Source: CAZBZG01 sp964496245
Lineage (GTDB): Bacteria; Planctomycetota; SZUA-567
Direction of reading: 5' to 3'
Assembly (NCBI GenBank): GCA_964496245.1
Contig: CAZBZG010000170.1
Span: forward strand, 1 to 10,334
DNA: 10,334 nt
A program made the position numbers and the translations under genes. The stretch's first letter is position 1; every line of letters starts with the position of its first letter. This document shows, piece after piece, positions 1-6,181 of this stretch. The notes beneath the pieces were generated by a model. The model was not told where the DNA came from and made no database searches. It saw only the letters and a program-made list of their open reading frames with translations.

Positions 1-1
1 C

Positions 2-97
2 GAGCTCGGCTTTGAAGACCCCTACACGTTCAGCCGCACCTTCAAGACGGTCTGCGGACTCTCGCCCGCCCACTGGCGCGACCAGCCCGCTCGCTGA
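2..97 (+). CDS. AraC-family transcriptional regulator, C-terminal end only
   Basis: Only the last 31 codons and the TGA stop lie in the window; the gene begins upstream. The visible peptide contains GFEDPYTFSRTFKT followed by GLSPAHWR. This is the second helix-turn-helix signature of AraC/XylS regulators (GF-D-YF-R-FK-GxSPxxYR), so this is the DNA-binding end of such a protein. AraC-family members usually bind direct repeats near a promoter and control adjacent sugar genes. The next genes on the same strand are a dehydrogenase and a sugar isomerase, and a set of phased repeats starts three bases after the stop, so this protein probably controls them. The ligand-binding half is outside the window, and the inducer cannot be guessed. 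Confidence 0.9.
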   Translation, partial: ELGFEDPYTFSRTFKTVCGLSPAHWRDQPAR

Positions 98-100
98 ATC

Positions 101-183
101 TGCCATCCGCGTGCAGATCGTGCCATGCCTTGTGCCGAATCGGCCATCCCTTGTGCAGGCCCTGCCATTCCCCCAGGCTGTTT
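101..183 (+). promoter_or_regulatory. Four ~21-bp imperfect direct repeats, candidate AraC-type operator
   Basis: GCCAT recurs at 102, 122, 143 and 164, giving spacings of 20, 21 and 21 bp. In the first three copies a second element, GTGC(A/C)G, follows at 111, 132 and 153, which is 10-11 bp after the start of each unit. Copies 2 and 3 match at 15 of 21 positions. Copy 4 (163-183) keeps TGCCAT but only a weak second element. AraC-family proteins contact two major-groove elements one helical turn apart, and adjacent half-sites can sit two turns (21 bp) apart, as at araI1-I2. The array lies directly after the regulator gene and before the dehydrogenase gene. I see no convincing -35/-10 pair between the array and 318, so the promoter position is open. 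Confidence 0.55.
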
Positions 184-305
184 CATGGCGTAAGCTTTTC
201 AACCAATGAAGCTCGCGACCGCAGAGCATCAGAACCACTGGCCACGGCCGACGCGGGGCGCCTTACGGCAAAGGTTCCGCACCCCCAGGACGGCACAGCA
301 GAGAC

Positions 306-311
306 AAGGAG
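306..311 (+). promoter_or_regulatory. Ribosome binding site for the oxidoreductase gene
   Basis: AAGGAG ends 7 nt before the ATG at 319. This decides the start: the open frame extends back to an ATG at 130, but that stretch runs through the phased repeats and has no resemblance to this protein family. The surrounding 12 nt are identical to those at the next gene. Confidence 0.75.
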
Positions 312-318
312 ACATTCC

Positions 319-1320
319 ATGGAACGCGTACGCGTAGGCATTCTCGGATGCGGCGGCATCTCCGGCGGGCACGCCCGTCGTTTGCAGGCCCTGGAGGCGG
401 CCGACCTGGTCGCGCTCTGCGACGTGGACGCGTCGATCACGTCCGCGTTCCGCGCCAAGCACATGCCCCAGAGCGACGTCGCCGCGTACACCGACCCGGC
501 CAAGATGTACGCCGAAGCCGGCCTCGACGGCGTGATCATCGCCACGCCCCACACGCTCCATTTCGACCACGGCATGCAGGCTCTGGACGCGGGCTGCCAT
601 GTCTTCATGGAAAAACCCATGGTCACCCAGGCCGACCAGGCCTACCAAATCGCCGAAAAGGTCGAGCAAACGGGCAAGGTGTTCACGATCGGCTACTGCA
701 CCTCCTGCACACCCGCGTTCGGGTACCTGCGCGACAGGATCCGCGCCCAGACCTTCGGTTCCCTGGAACTGGTGAACGGCTACCTCTGCCAGAACTGGCT
801 CAAGGCCACGACCGGCAAGTGGCGACAGGACCCGGCGCTCTCGGGGGGCGGCCAGGCCTACGACAGCGGCGCTCACATCCTGAACAGCCTGGTCTGGAGC
901 GTGGAGACCCCGGTGAGCGAGGTCTTCGCGTTCATCGATCACCACGGCACACAGGTCGACATCAACAGCGCCATGGCCATCCGGTTCCAGAACAACGTCA
1001 TGGCCACGCTCGCCATCGGCGGCAACTGTGCCAAGGGCGGCCAGCACATGGCCTTCATCTTCGAACACGGCCGCGTGGAGATCGACGGCTGGGCGGGCAC
1101 CTACATCCGCGTCTTTGCCGACGGCGAGGAGGAGACCCCGGTGCTGCCCGAGGAGGACGGCTCGCCCCTGGCCAACTTCGTGGATGCGGTGCTGGGACGC
1201 GCCGAAGCAAAGACCGGTCCACAGAACGGGATCCACCACACCGAGCTCATGGACGCGATCTACGAGTCGGCCGAGACCGGACGCCCCGCGCGCCCCAAGG
1301 CTCGACGGACCGCTGCGTGA
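319..1320 (+). CDS. Gfo/Idh/MocA family NAD(P)-dependent sugar oxidoreductase
   Basis: This 333-residue cytoplasmic dehydrogenase has the usual family length. The N-terminal Rossmann fold starts at residue 4 with the dinucleotide motif GILGCGGISGGHAR (G10, G12, S15). An acidic residue after the second strand (CDVD, residues 34-37) fits binding of the adenosine ribose. The family EKP motif is at 98-100 (FMEKPM). The C-terminal substrate domain carries GGGQAYDSGAH (G176-G178, D182, H186), the usual catalytic region with Asp and His. Family members oxidise or reduce hydroxyls of sugars, sugar acids or inositols; the substrate cannot be read here. The ATG at 319 is chosen because AAGGAG precedes it and the Rossmann strand begins right after. 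It lies downstream of an AraC regulator and phased repeats, and upstream of a sugar isomerase, so a shared catabolic pathway is likely. Confidence 0.92.
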   Translation: MERVRVGILGCGGISGGHARRLQALEAADLVALCDVDASITSAFRAKHMPQSDVAAYTDPAKMYAEAGLDGVIIATPHTLHFDHGMQALDAGCHVFMEKPMVTQADQAYQIAEKVEQTGKVFTIGYCTSCTPAFGYLRDRIRAQTFGSLELVNGYLCQNWLKATTGKWRQDPALSGGGQAYDSGAHILNSLVWSVETPVSEVFAFIDHHGTQVDINSAMAIRFQNNVMATLAIGGNCAKGGQHMAFIFEHGRVEIDGWAGTYIRVFADGEEETPVLPEEDGSPLANFVDAVLGRAEAKTGPQNGIHHTELMDAIYESAETGRPARPKARRTAA

Positions 1321-1332
1321 GCCGACGCAAGG

Positions 1333-1414
1333 CCCACGGGTCCGCTGTCACGGCCGTCTCGTTCGGCCGTGCCCACCCGCGTGAACCGCCACGGTGGGCG
1401 GACCCCAGCGTGGG
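1333..1414 (+). promoter_or_regulatory. Intergenic inverted repeats, possible three-way-junction RNA element
   Basis: Three complementary pairs nest in 82 nt. The outer pair is CCCAC plus GGGTCCGC (1333-1345) with GCGGACCC (1398-1405) and GTGGG (1410-1414), giving 13 pairs interrupted by a 4-nt bulge. Inside it, CACGGCCG/CGGCCGTG (1349-1356 and 1364-1371) forms a perfect 8-bp hairpin with a 7-nt loop. Beside that, CCACC/GGTGG (1373-1377 and 1393-1397) forms 5 pairs. The three helices are compatible with one another. There is no T-run after it, so it is not a plain intrinsic terminator. It could be an mRNA processing or stability element between the two genes, an attenuator, or an operator palindrome. 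GC-rich DNA produces hairpins by chance, so this remains tentative. Confidence 0.4.
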
Positions 1415-1456
1415 ACTTGGGAGACCCGCATGCTCCGCAGTCCCCTGTCACCAGAC

Positions 1457-1462
1457 AAGGAG
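1457..1462 (+). promoter_or_regulatory. Ribosome binding site for the isomerase gene
   Basis: AAGGAG ends 6 nt before the ATG at 1469. It selects this start over in-frame ATGs at 1394 and 1430, which lie in or just after the folded intergenic region and lack such a site. Confidence 0.75.
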
Positions 1463-1468
1463 ACCCTC

Positions 1469-2338
1469 ATGGCCACCACCCGCACCGGCAACTTTCCGAT
1501 CGGCTTTCGCCGCCTCGGCGCAGACTGGATGAAGGACGTGACCGCGCTGGCCGCGTTCGCAAACGAACACGGACTGGAACACGTCGACCTCCATTGCGAC
1601 GCAGACGCGTGCGGCAAGGATGTGCTCGCAGCCGGCCTAAAGCTCGGCAGCGTGGACCTGCCCGACTGGCCCGGCCTGGCCGCGCCCGACAAAGCGCGAC
1701 GCGAAGAGGCCGTACGCCGCAACCAGGACTACATCGAGACCTGCGCGGCCTTGGGCGCGCGCAAGTTCTTCCTCGTGGTGCAGGCCGAAGACGGCGAGCG
1801 CTCGCGCGCCGAGAACTTCGACCTCGCCCTCGAAGGCTACAACGCGCTCGCGCCCGTGCTCGCCAAGCACGAGGCGTGGATCGTGATGGAGGGCTGCCCG
1901 GGCGCGAACGTGCTCGCGTGCACGCCCGACAGCTACCGGCTCTTCCTCGCCGAATGCGAGGCGCGCGTGGCCGTCAACTACGACCCTTCGCACCTGATCC
2001 GCATGGGCATCGATCCCATCCGCTTCTTGCGCGCGTTCGCCCCGCACGTCCAACACGTCCACGCCAAGGACACCGAGCTCTTCGCCGAGGCCGTGTACGA
2101 GCACGGATACCACGTGCCGCCGGTGCGCGAAGCCACGCACGGCTTCGGCGGCACCTACTGGCGCTACGCCATCCCCGGCCACGGCTGCATGCGCTGGCGC
2201 GAGGCGTTCGCCATCCTGGAAGACAGCGGTTACCAGGGCCAGATCAGCATCGAGCTCGAAGACGAACACTTCAACGGATCGGAAGCGGGCGAACAGGCGG
2301 GCCTCATGCACGCGTGCCGCTTCCTGGCCGGGTGCTGA
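1469..2338 (+). CDS. Sugar phosphate isomerase/epimerase, AP-endonuclease-2-like TIM barrel
   Basis: This 289-residue protein has the length and pattern of the xylose-isomerase-like TIM barrel family, which includes IolE/IolI-type dehydratases and isomerases and D-tagatose 3-epimerase-like enzymes. The expected divalent-metal ligands are visible on successive strands: Glu141 in VMEGCPG, Asp172 in NYDPSH, His198 in HVHAKD, and Glu262 in SIELED. The insert HGFGGTYWRYAIPGHG (224-239) leads into the last two strands, as in this family. There is no signal peptide, so it should be cytoplasmic. It lies 148 bp after the Gfo/Idh/MocA gene on the same strand with the same leader sequence. Such pairs often work in sequence on one sugar, with oxidation to a keto-sugar followed by isomerisation or epimerisation. 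The substrate is unknown. Its stop is within the convergent hairpin at 2329-2357. Confidence 0.88.
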   Translation: MATTRTGNFPIGFRRLGADWMKDVTALAAFANEHGLEHVDLHCDADACGKDVLAAGLKLGSVDLPDWPGLAAPDKARREEAVRRNQDYIETCAALGARKFFLVVQAEDGERSRAENFDLALEGYNALAPVLAKHEAWIVMEGCPGANVLACTPDSYRLFLAECEARVAVNYDPSHLIRMGIDPIRFLRAFAPHVQHVHAKDTELFAEAVYEHGYHVPPVREATHGFGGTYWRYAIPGHGCMRWREAFAILEDSGYQGQISIELEDEHFNGSEAGEQAGLMHACRFLAGC

Positions 2339-2357
2339 ATCGCACGGCCAGCACCCG
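2329..2357. terminator. Inverted repeat between convergent operons, possible bidirectional terminator
   Basis: CGGGTGCTG (2329-2337) and CAGCACCCG (2349-2357) form a perfect 9-bp stem with an 11-nt loop. The + strand stop lies at the end of the left arm, and the - strand stop codon starts directly beside the right arm. The position between two converging units fits a bidirectional terminator. No T-tract follows on either strand, so intrinsic termination would be weak or atypical, and the stem may act in other ways. Confidence 0.4.
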
Positions 2358-2774
2358 TCAGCGCTCCACCCGACAGGCCGTGACCGACCAGCGGCCTGAG
2401 CCCTTGGCGTCTCTGCGCAGCGAAGCGCGCATCCGGAGGGCGTGCGCGCCATCCGTCACGATGCGTACGCGCGCCATCCACTGCGCAGCGCCGAGCGGCA
2501 CGCACTCGGCCCGGTAGGCCACGCCCTGGTTCGTGCCCCGGAGCGAGAAGCGCGGGCGCGACTCGTCCGCCAGCTGCGCCAGGCGCGCGCGCACGCGCGC
2601 CAGGCCGGCGTCGAGCGCGCGTTCGTGGCGTGCGCGGCGCTCCGAGCGTGTGGACGCGCGCCGCCCTGCGACCACGAACCGCACGGTCCCGGCGAGCAGG
2701 ATCCCGAGCACCACCAGCAGCAGTACAGCCATGACCAGGGCGGCCCCGCGCTGGGTGTCCGGTCTCGCCTGCAT
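2358..2774 (-). CDS. Small type IV pilin-like protein (PilX/GspK-like N-terminus), lacks Glu+5
   Basis: This is a 138-residue protein. The N-terminus reads RPDTQRG then AALVMAVLLLVVLGILLAG. It has a short basic leader ending in Gly10, a small residue at +1, and then a hydrophobic helix of about 25 residues, which is the class III prepilin pattern. Position +5 is Met15 instead of Glu. GspK and some PilX-type minor pilins depart from the usual Glu+5. The rest is an Arg/Ala-rich amphipathic helix (about 38-75) and a small soluble part with two Cys (91, 134). GspK proteins are usually about 300 residues, so if this is the tip subunit it is reduced. The ATG at 2774 follows GGAG (2783-2786) by 8 nt and sits 32 nt after the preceding pseudopilin gene. 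It is the last gene of the operon. Confidence 0.7.
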   Translation of the reverse strand: MQARPDTQRGAALVMAVLLLVVLGILLAGTVRFVVAGRRASTRSERRARHERALDAGLARVRARLAQLADESRPRFSLRGTNQGVAYRAECVPLGAAQWMARVRIVTDGAHALRMRASLRRDAKGSGRWSVTACRVER

Positions 2775-2806
2775 GCGCGTCACTCCATCGCGATCCGCGG
2801 TCGTTC

Positions 2807-3382
2807 TCAAGGCCCGGCCGGCCGGCGGTCGGCGGCCGGCGCATACACCGCGGTCGCGAACCGGGCCGGCCGGCGGGCCCTGCGGCCCGCCACGCCCATC
2901 GGCCCCATGTCGATGCGAAAGTCGATGCGGAACACGCCGTGCGCCCCAGCCATCCGCGTCACGGTCAGATCGTCGAACCGACCCGCGAAGTCGCAGGTCT
3001 TGCGCGCGGCCTGACCGGCGTCGGCTTCGTTGCCAGCGAGCTCGTAGCGCCTCAGACAGCCACCCTGGAGCGCATAGGCCACGCCCCGTCCGTTTGGAAA
3101 CCGGATCATGGTGTACGCATTGCCGCCGGCCTCGGCACCCGCGACCGACAGACCCGCCGGCCAGGCCGCCTGCACGTCCACGGCCTGCTTGAGATCGTGG
3201 CGCAGGCTCTCCAGCACGATCTCGGCCTGCTGGACCGCGTGTACGGCCTGCTCGGCGCTCGCGTGCGCGCGGAAGCCCGTGACAAACACCCGGCAGAGCA
3301 GGTTCATCAAAATGCCGACGACCGCCACGTAGACGAAGCACTCGACCAGGCCGATGCCCCTCTGTCGGGTCCGTTGCTTCAC
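2807..3382 (-). CDS. GspJ-like minor pseudopilin
   Basis: This 191-residue protein has a classic type IV prepilin N-terminus: MKQRTRQRG, cleavage expected after Gly9, then IGLVECFVYVAVVGILMN with Glu14 at +5 and a hydrophobic helix to about residue 33. The length, and a globular domain with strands such as NAYTMIRFPNGRGVAYAL and RIDFRIDMGPMG, resemble the GspJ/PilW minor pilins. These sit at the tip of the pseudopilus with GspI and GspK, after processing by the prepilin peptidase (not in this window). Cysteines occur at 15, 30, 108 and 129. The start is GTG, chosen because AGGAG (3389-3393) lies 6 nt upstream and because a prepilin leader must be short. Only 3 nt separate it from the previous gene. 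The assignment to J rather than H is by order and size. Confidence 0.78.
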   Translation of the reverse strand: MKQRTRQRGIGLVECFVYVAVVGILMNLLCRVFVTGFRAHASAEQAVHAVQQAEIVLESLRHDLKQAVDVQAAWPAGLSVAGAEAGGNAYTMIRFPNGRGVAYALQGGCLRRYELAGNEADAGQAARKTCDFAGRFDDLTVTRMAGAHGVFRIDFRIDMGPMGVAGRRARRPARFATAVYAPAADRRPAGP

Positions 3383-3385
3383 AGC

Positions 3386-3826
3386 CTACTCCTGGAGCGC
3401 GATCGCGCTCGTCACCCGCAGGGGCATCCGCCCCCGCTCGGTCTCCAGCCGCGCTGCCGTGAGCTCGACCCGGGCCGTTCCAGCCTCCCGGTCGATCGCG
3501 ATTGTGCGCGTGAATTCCCAGTCATCCAGCGCCCTGGGGACGTCGAGCACGGGCGTGAAGGCCTCCGCCTCGCAGGCGGCCAGCCGCCCGGCCGGCATCC
3601 CCCGCAGATACGCGAGCTCGCCGTCGAGCAGGAGCCGCGCCCGCGCGTCCCGCGCGAGCCCCGCAGCCGCGCGTCCCTGGCTCGCCAGCAGCACCACGAT
3701 TCCGCCCAGCACGGCGAGGAGTACGATGGTGGCCAACAGCACCTCGATCAGCGCTTGGCCGTGGCGGAGCCCGCATGTGCGGGCGCACCCACCCTCATTT
3801 GCGAATGCTGGCCCCAGACGTCTCAC
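3386..3826 (-). CDS. GspI-like minor pseudopilin
   Basis: This is a 146-residue protein with a prepilin site RHG|QALIEVLLATIVLLAVLGGIVVLL. Gly23 is at -1, Glu28 is at +5, and a hydrophobic helix runs to about residue 47. The size and the LIEVLLATIVL segment resemble GspI/PilV minor pilins, which contact GspJ and GspK in the pseudopilus tip complex. The GTG at 3826 is chosen: it forms a 4-nt GTGA overlap with the stop of the second GspF gene, matching the ATGA coupling seen earlier in the operon. A GTG at 3835 would add three residues. The leader of 23 residues is long for this class and contains two Cys, so an unseen start nearer the Gly is possible. A 16-bp palindrome lies in its 3' end (3395-3410). 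Confidence 0.75.
   Translation of the reverse strand: MRRLGPAFANEGGCARTCGLRHGQALIEVLLATIVLLAVLGGIVVLLASQGRAAAGLARDARARLLLDGELAYLRGMPAGRLAACEAEAFTPVLDVPRALDDWEFTRTIAIDREAGTARVELTAARLETERGRMPLRVTSAIALQE
3389..3393 (-). promoter_or_regulatory. Ribosome binding site deciding the GTG start of the GspJ-like gene
   Basis: AGGAG on the - strand overlaps the last codons and stop of the GspI-like gene and stands 6 nt before the GTG at 3382. It supports GTG initiation and translational coupling between the two pilin genes. Confidence 0.65.
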
Positions 3827-4956
3827 ATCAAGCACCCATAACTGATGCTGACAATCGACCTAAACACCCCGATGCAGATCGTGGCTACGGCATAGCCGAT
3901 GAGCAGCACCACAAAGGGAATGACAAAGTGGAGGAAGAGGTAGTACCGCTGGTGGAGCTCTCGCACGATTTGCTGCCCCACGCGCTGCAGCGTCTCGGGG
4001 AGCGCCTCAGTGCCTTCGCTCAGCTGCACCTGCCAGACCAGGGACCGCGGCACGAATCCCGTCTGTTCCAGCAGAGCCGACAGCCGTTCGCCCTCACGCA
4101 CGCCGCCCATCCAGTGCTGCGCGCGATCGCGGAACAGGGGGTCCGATTCGATGGATGCCGACTCTATGACGGCAGCGGGCAAGCGGGTTCCGACTTCCAG
4201 GAGCATGCCCGTGGTGGCGGCCCAGCGTCCGCATGCTGCGTGCAAGTACTGGTTGCCGAGGTAGGGCGTGAAACGGCGCAGCAGATGCTTGAGCCGGAAA
4301 AAGCCGCTGAAGGGACGCTCAAGATTCGGGCCGAAGGGGATCGGACAGGCGAGCAGGGCGAGGAGCGCGAGACCGATGACAAGGATGTTCGCAAGGCCAA
4401 TCGTGACCGTCACCAACGGCAGGTCTGCGGACAGCGCAGGGAGATCCATCTCCGCCATCATGTCGTCGAGCCTCGGCACCAGAAAGAGCAGCATCAATCC
4501 GCCCACCAGCCCGAGAGCCCCGCAGAGCACCACGGGGTAGAGCAGGCGCTCCACCAGGCTCATGCGCAACTCCTCGTCACGGCTGTCCACAGCCAAGAGC
4601 CTGTCCAGCACTTCGGCCAGGTTGCCGTGCCGTTCGCCGACCTGGATCATGCGCACGTACCACGAGGGAATGCATGCCCAGCTGCACGACAGGGCCTCGG
4701 AAAGAGCCTCCCCCCGCTGTAGCGCTCTGTGGGTCTTCTTCAGCATGCCCCGGATCTCCCGCGGCGCGCCACCGTATCGTCCCAGGGCCTCGTCCAGGGG
4801 CAACTGAAGCCGCACGCAGGCACGCAGGTGCAGGGTGAAAACGTGACGCCGCGCCGCCATTCGCCGCATCGACACGTAGATCCGCACGATCAGCACAAGG
4901 AGCAGGAGATTGAGCCCCACGGGCACGACCAACTGCACAAACACAGATGGACTCAT
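3823..4956 (-). CDS. Second, divergent GspF-like inner-membrane platform protein
   Basis: This 377-residue protein carries two copies of the T2SF/GspF repeat. Copy 1 includes IQVGERHGNLAEVLDRL (about 104-120), then a membrane segment at 139-161. Copy 2 includes VQLSEGTEALPETLQRVG (about 310-327), then a membrane segment at 340-365. Both are degenerate forms of the family pattern (G)E-SG-LPE-L. The N-terminus lacks the cytoplasmic lead-in of ordinary GspF and has an extra hydrophobic segment (7-26) followed by a basic stretch, so a further membrane helix is likely. Another hydrophobic region lies at 180-204. GspF proteins connect the motor ATPase to pilin assembly in the inner membrane. AAGGAA (4961-4966), within GGAAGGAA, precedes the ATG. 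It is 22 nt after the first gspF and overlaps the next pilin gene by 4 nt. Confidence 0.8.
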   Translation of the reverse strand: MSPSVFVQLVVPVGLNLLLLVLIVRIYVSMRRMAARRHVFTLHLRACVRLQLPLDEALGRYGGAPREIRGMLKKTHRALQRGEALSEALSCSWACIPSWYVRMIQVGERHGNLAEVLDRLLAVDSRDEELRMSLVERLLYPVVLCGALGLVGGLMLLFLVPRLDDMMAEMDLPALSADLPLVTVTIGLANILVIGLALLALLACPIPFGPNLERPFSGFFRLKHLLRRFTPYLGNQYLHAACGRWAATTGMLLEVGTRLPAAVIESASIESDPLFRDRAQHWMGGVREGERLSALLEQTGFVPRSLVWQVQLSEGTEALPETLQRVGQQIVRELHQRYYLFLHFVIPFVVLLIGYAVATICIGVFRSIVSISYGCLM

Positions 4957-4978
4957 ACAATTCCTTCCGCCATCCCCG

Positions 4979-6181
4979 CTACCAGAACATCAGCCTTGTC
5001 AAGACCCGCGACAGAGGCAGGAAGAAACCGAACACCGTCAGCACAAGGACTCCGCCCACCATGAGAATGCAGACCGGTGGAAGCACAGCGCGCACCACCT
5101 CCATCTCCCGTACGGCTTCTCGCTCATACAGATCCGCCATCTCCCCGAATCCATCGACCAACCGCCCGTCCGCCTCGCATGCGCTCACGGACCAGACCAG
5201 CATCTCGGGAAACATATGCAGCCGAATCTGCATGGCTTCCGCCAGGCTCGCCCCCCGCTTGAGCGCGTCAGCCAGCACTTCGGCCCCGCGCGGGGCCAGC
5301 GTCTTCCGGTCGAGTTCGGCCAGCAACTCCACCGCCCGGTCGAGCGGCATCCCCGTCCGCAGCAGGAGATGCATGAAGCGACAGAAGCGGAAGAGGTACG
5401 ACGCCCGCAGGACCCGGCCCAGAAGCGGAAGGCGGAAGGAGACCCAACGCTTGAGAGACAGACAGGGAACCAGGTCATCGAACCCATAGAACACGACAAG
5501 GAGCAGGCCGACAATGCCACACCCCACCCCCAGAATTGGCGCCCAGTACTTGGACACCGTGAAAAGCGCCTGCGTAAGCGGGGGCACGGCGATCCACATG
5601 TCGTCCAACATCACCGTGAACTGCGGCACCACGTACAGAAACACGGAGCTCACGAGCACCACGAGCAGCGCGAGCACGATCGCGGGGTACGCGATGGCCG
5701 CGATCACCTCCTCGCGCAGGATGTCCATGCGCCACGAATGCACGGCGGCGAGGCGCAGGACCTCGGGCAGGTTGCCGCTCGCCTGACCGGCGCGCACGAG
5801 CGCCGGCAGGAGCGGCGGGAACACGGCCCGTTCGTCCTCGAGCAGCTTGTCGAGGTCCTTGCCCGCTTCCACGCCGCGGGCCACCCGCTCGAGGGCCTCG
5901 CGCAGGGCCGGCTTGGCGGCGTCTCGGGCGAGCGACGCCAGGGCCTTGTCCAGAGGGAGCCGGGCGTCGGTCAGGCTAGCGAGCTGCTCGCAGAAGGCCG
6001 CGATCTCAGCTCCGCTCACGCGACCGCGCAGGAACCGCCGCCGGGGTTCGACCGGCTTGACCGTGGTGGCCTGGATGCCTTCGCTCCCGAGGCGGCGGGT
6101 GACCTCCTCCGCGCCCTCGCCCACAGCCTCGCCCGCAACCGGCAGGCCGTCCGGATCGATGCCCTGATAGCGAAACCTCAT
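4979..6181 (-). CDS. gspF: GspF/PilC-type inner-membrane platform protein
   Basis: This 400-residue protein has the standard GspF length and layout. It has an N-terminal MRFRYQGIDPDG segment with a short cytoplasmic domain (1-55), a first T2SF repeat (about 59-187) with FCEQLASLTDARLPLDKAL and ALVRAGQASGNLPEVL, and a second repeat (about 262-392) with FCRFMHLLLRTGMPLDRAVE and SACEADGRLVDGF. Membrane segments are at about 162-186, 213-233 and 366-390. It should form the inner-membrane platform that couples the ATPase to insertion of pilins into a growing pseudopilus. The ATG at 6181 overlaps the ATPase stop by 4 nt (ATGA), so translation is coupled to the motor gene. This is the more typical of the two GspF proteins here. 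PilC of a type IV pilus is the alternative name. Confidence 0.92.
   Translation of the reverse strand: MRFRYQGIDPDGLPVAGEAVGEGAEEVTRRLGSEGIQATTVKPVEPRRRFLRGRVSGAEIAAFCEQLASLTDARLPLDKALASLARDAAKPALREALERVARGVEAGKDLDKLLEDERAVFPPLLPALVRAGQASGNLPEVLRLAAVHSWRMDILREEVIAAIAYPAIVLALLVVLVSSVFLYVVPQFTVMLDDMWIAVPPLTQALFTVSKYWAPILGVGCGIVGLLLVVFYGFDDLVPCLSLKRWVSFRLPLLGRVLRASYLFRFCRFMHLLLRTGMPLDRAVELLAELDRKTLAPRGAEVLADALKRGASLAEAMQIRLHMFPEMLVWSVSACEADGRLVDGFGEMADLYEREAVREMEVVRAVLPPVCILMVGGVLVLTVFGFFLPLSRVLTRLMFW

Noticed and set aside
12..209. A 65-codon open frame overlapping the AraC end and the repeats
   Set aside because: It is out of frame with the AraC sequence, which carries the clear helix-turn-helix signature. 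The remainder only reflects translation of the 21-bp repeats.
130..318. N-terminal extension of the Gfo/Idh/MocA protein from an ATG at 130
   Set aside because: The extension would run through the phased repeats, has no family similarity, and a good ribosome binding site sits before the ATG at 319 where the Rossmann fold starts.
1349..1371. Intrinsic terminator after the dehydrogenase gene
   Set aside because: The 8-bp hairpin is strong but is followed by GCCCACCCGC with no T-run, so I treat it as part of a larger folded element instead.
2775..3341. Long upstream extension of the small PilX/GspK-like protein in the same frame
   Set aside because: The extra residues are an Arg/Gly-rich shadow of the GspJ-like gene, and a prepilin leader must be short. 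GGAG precedes the ATG at 2774.
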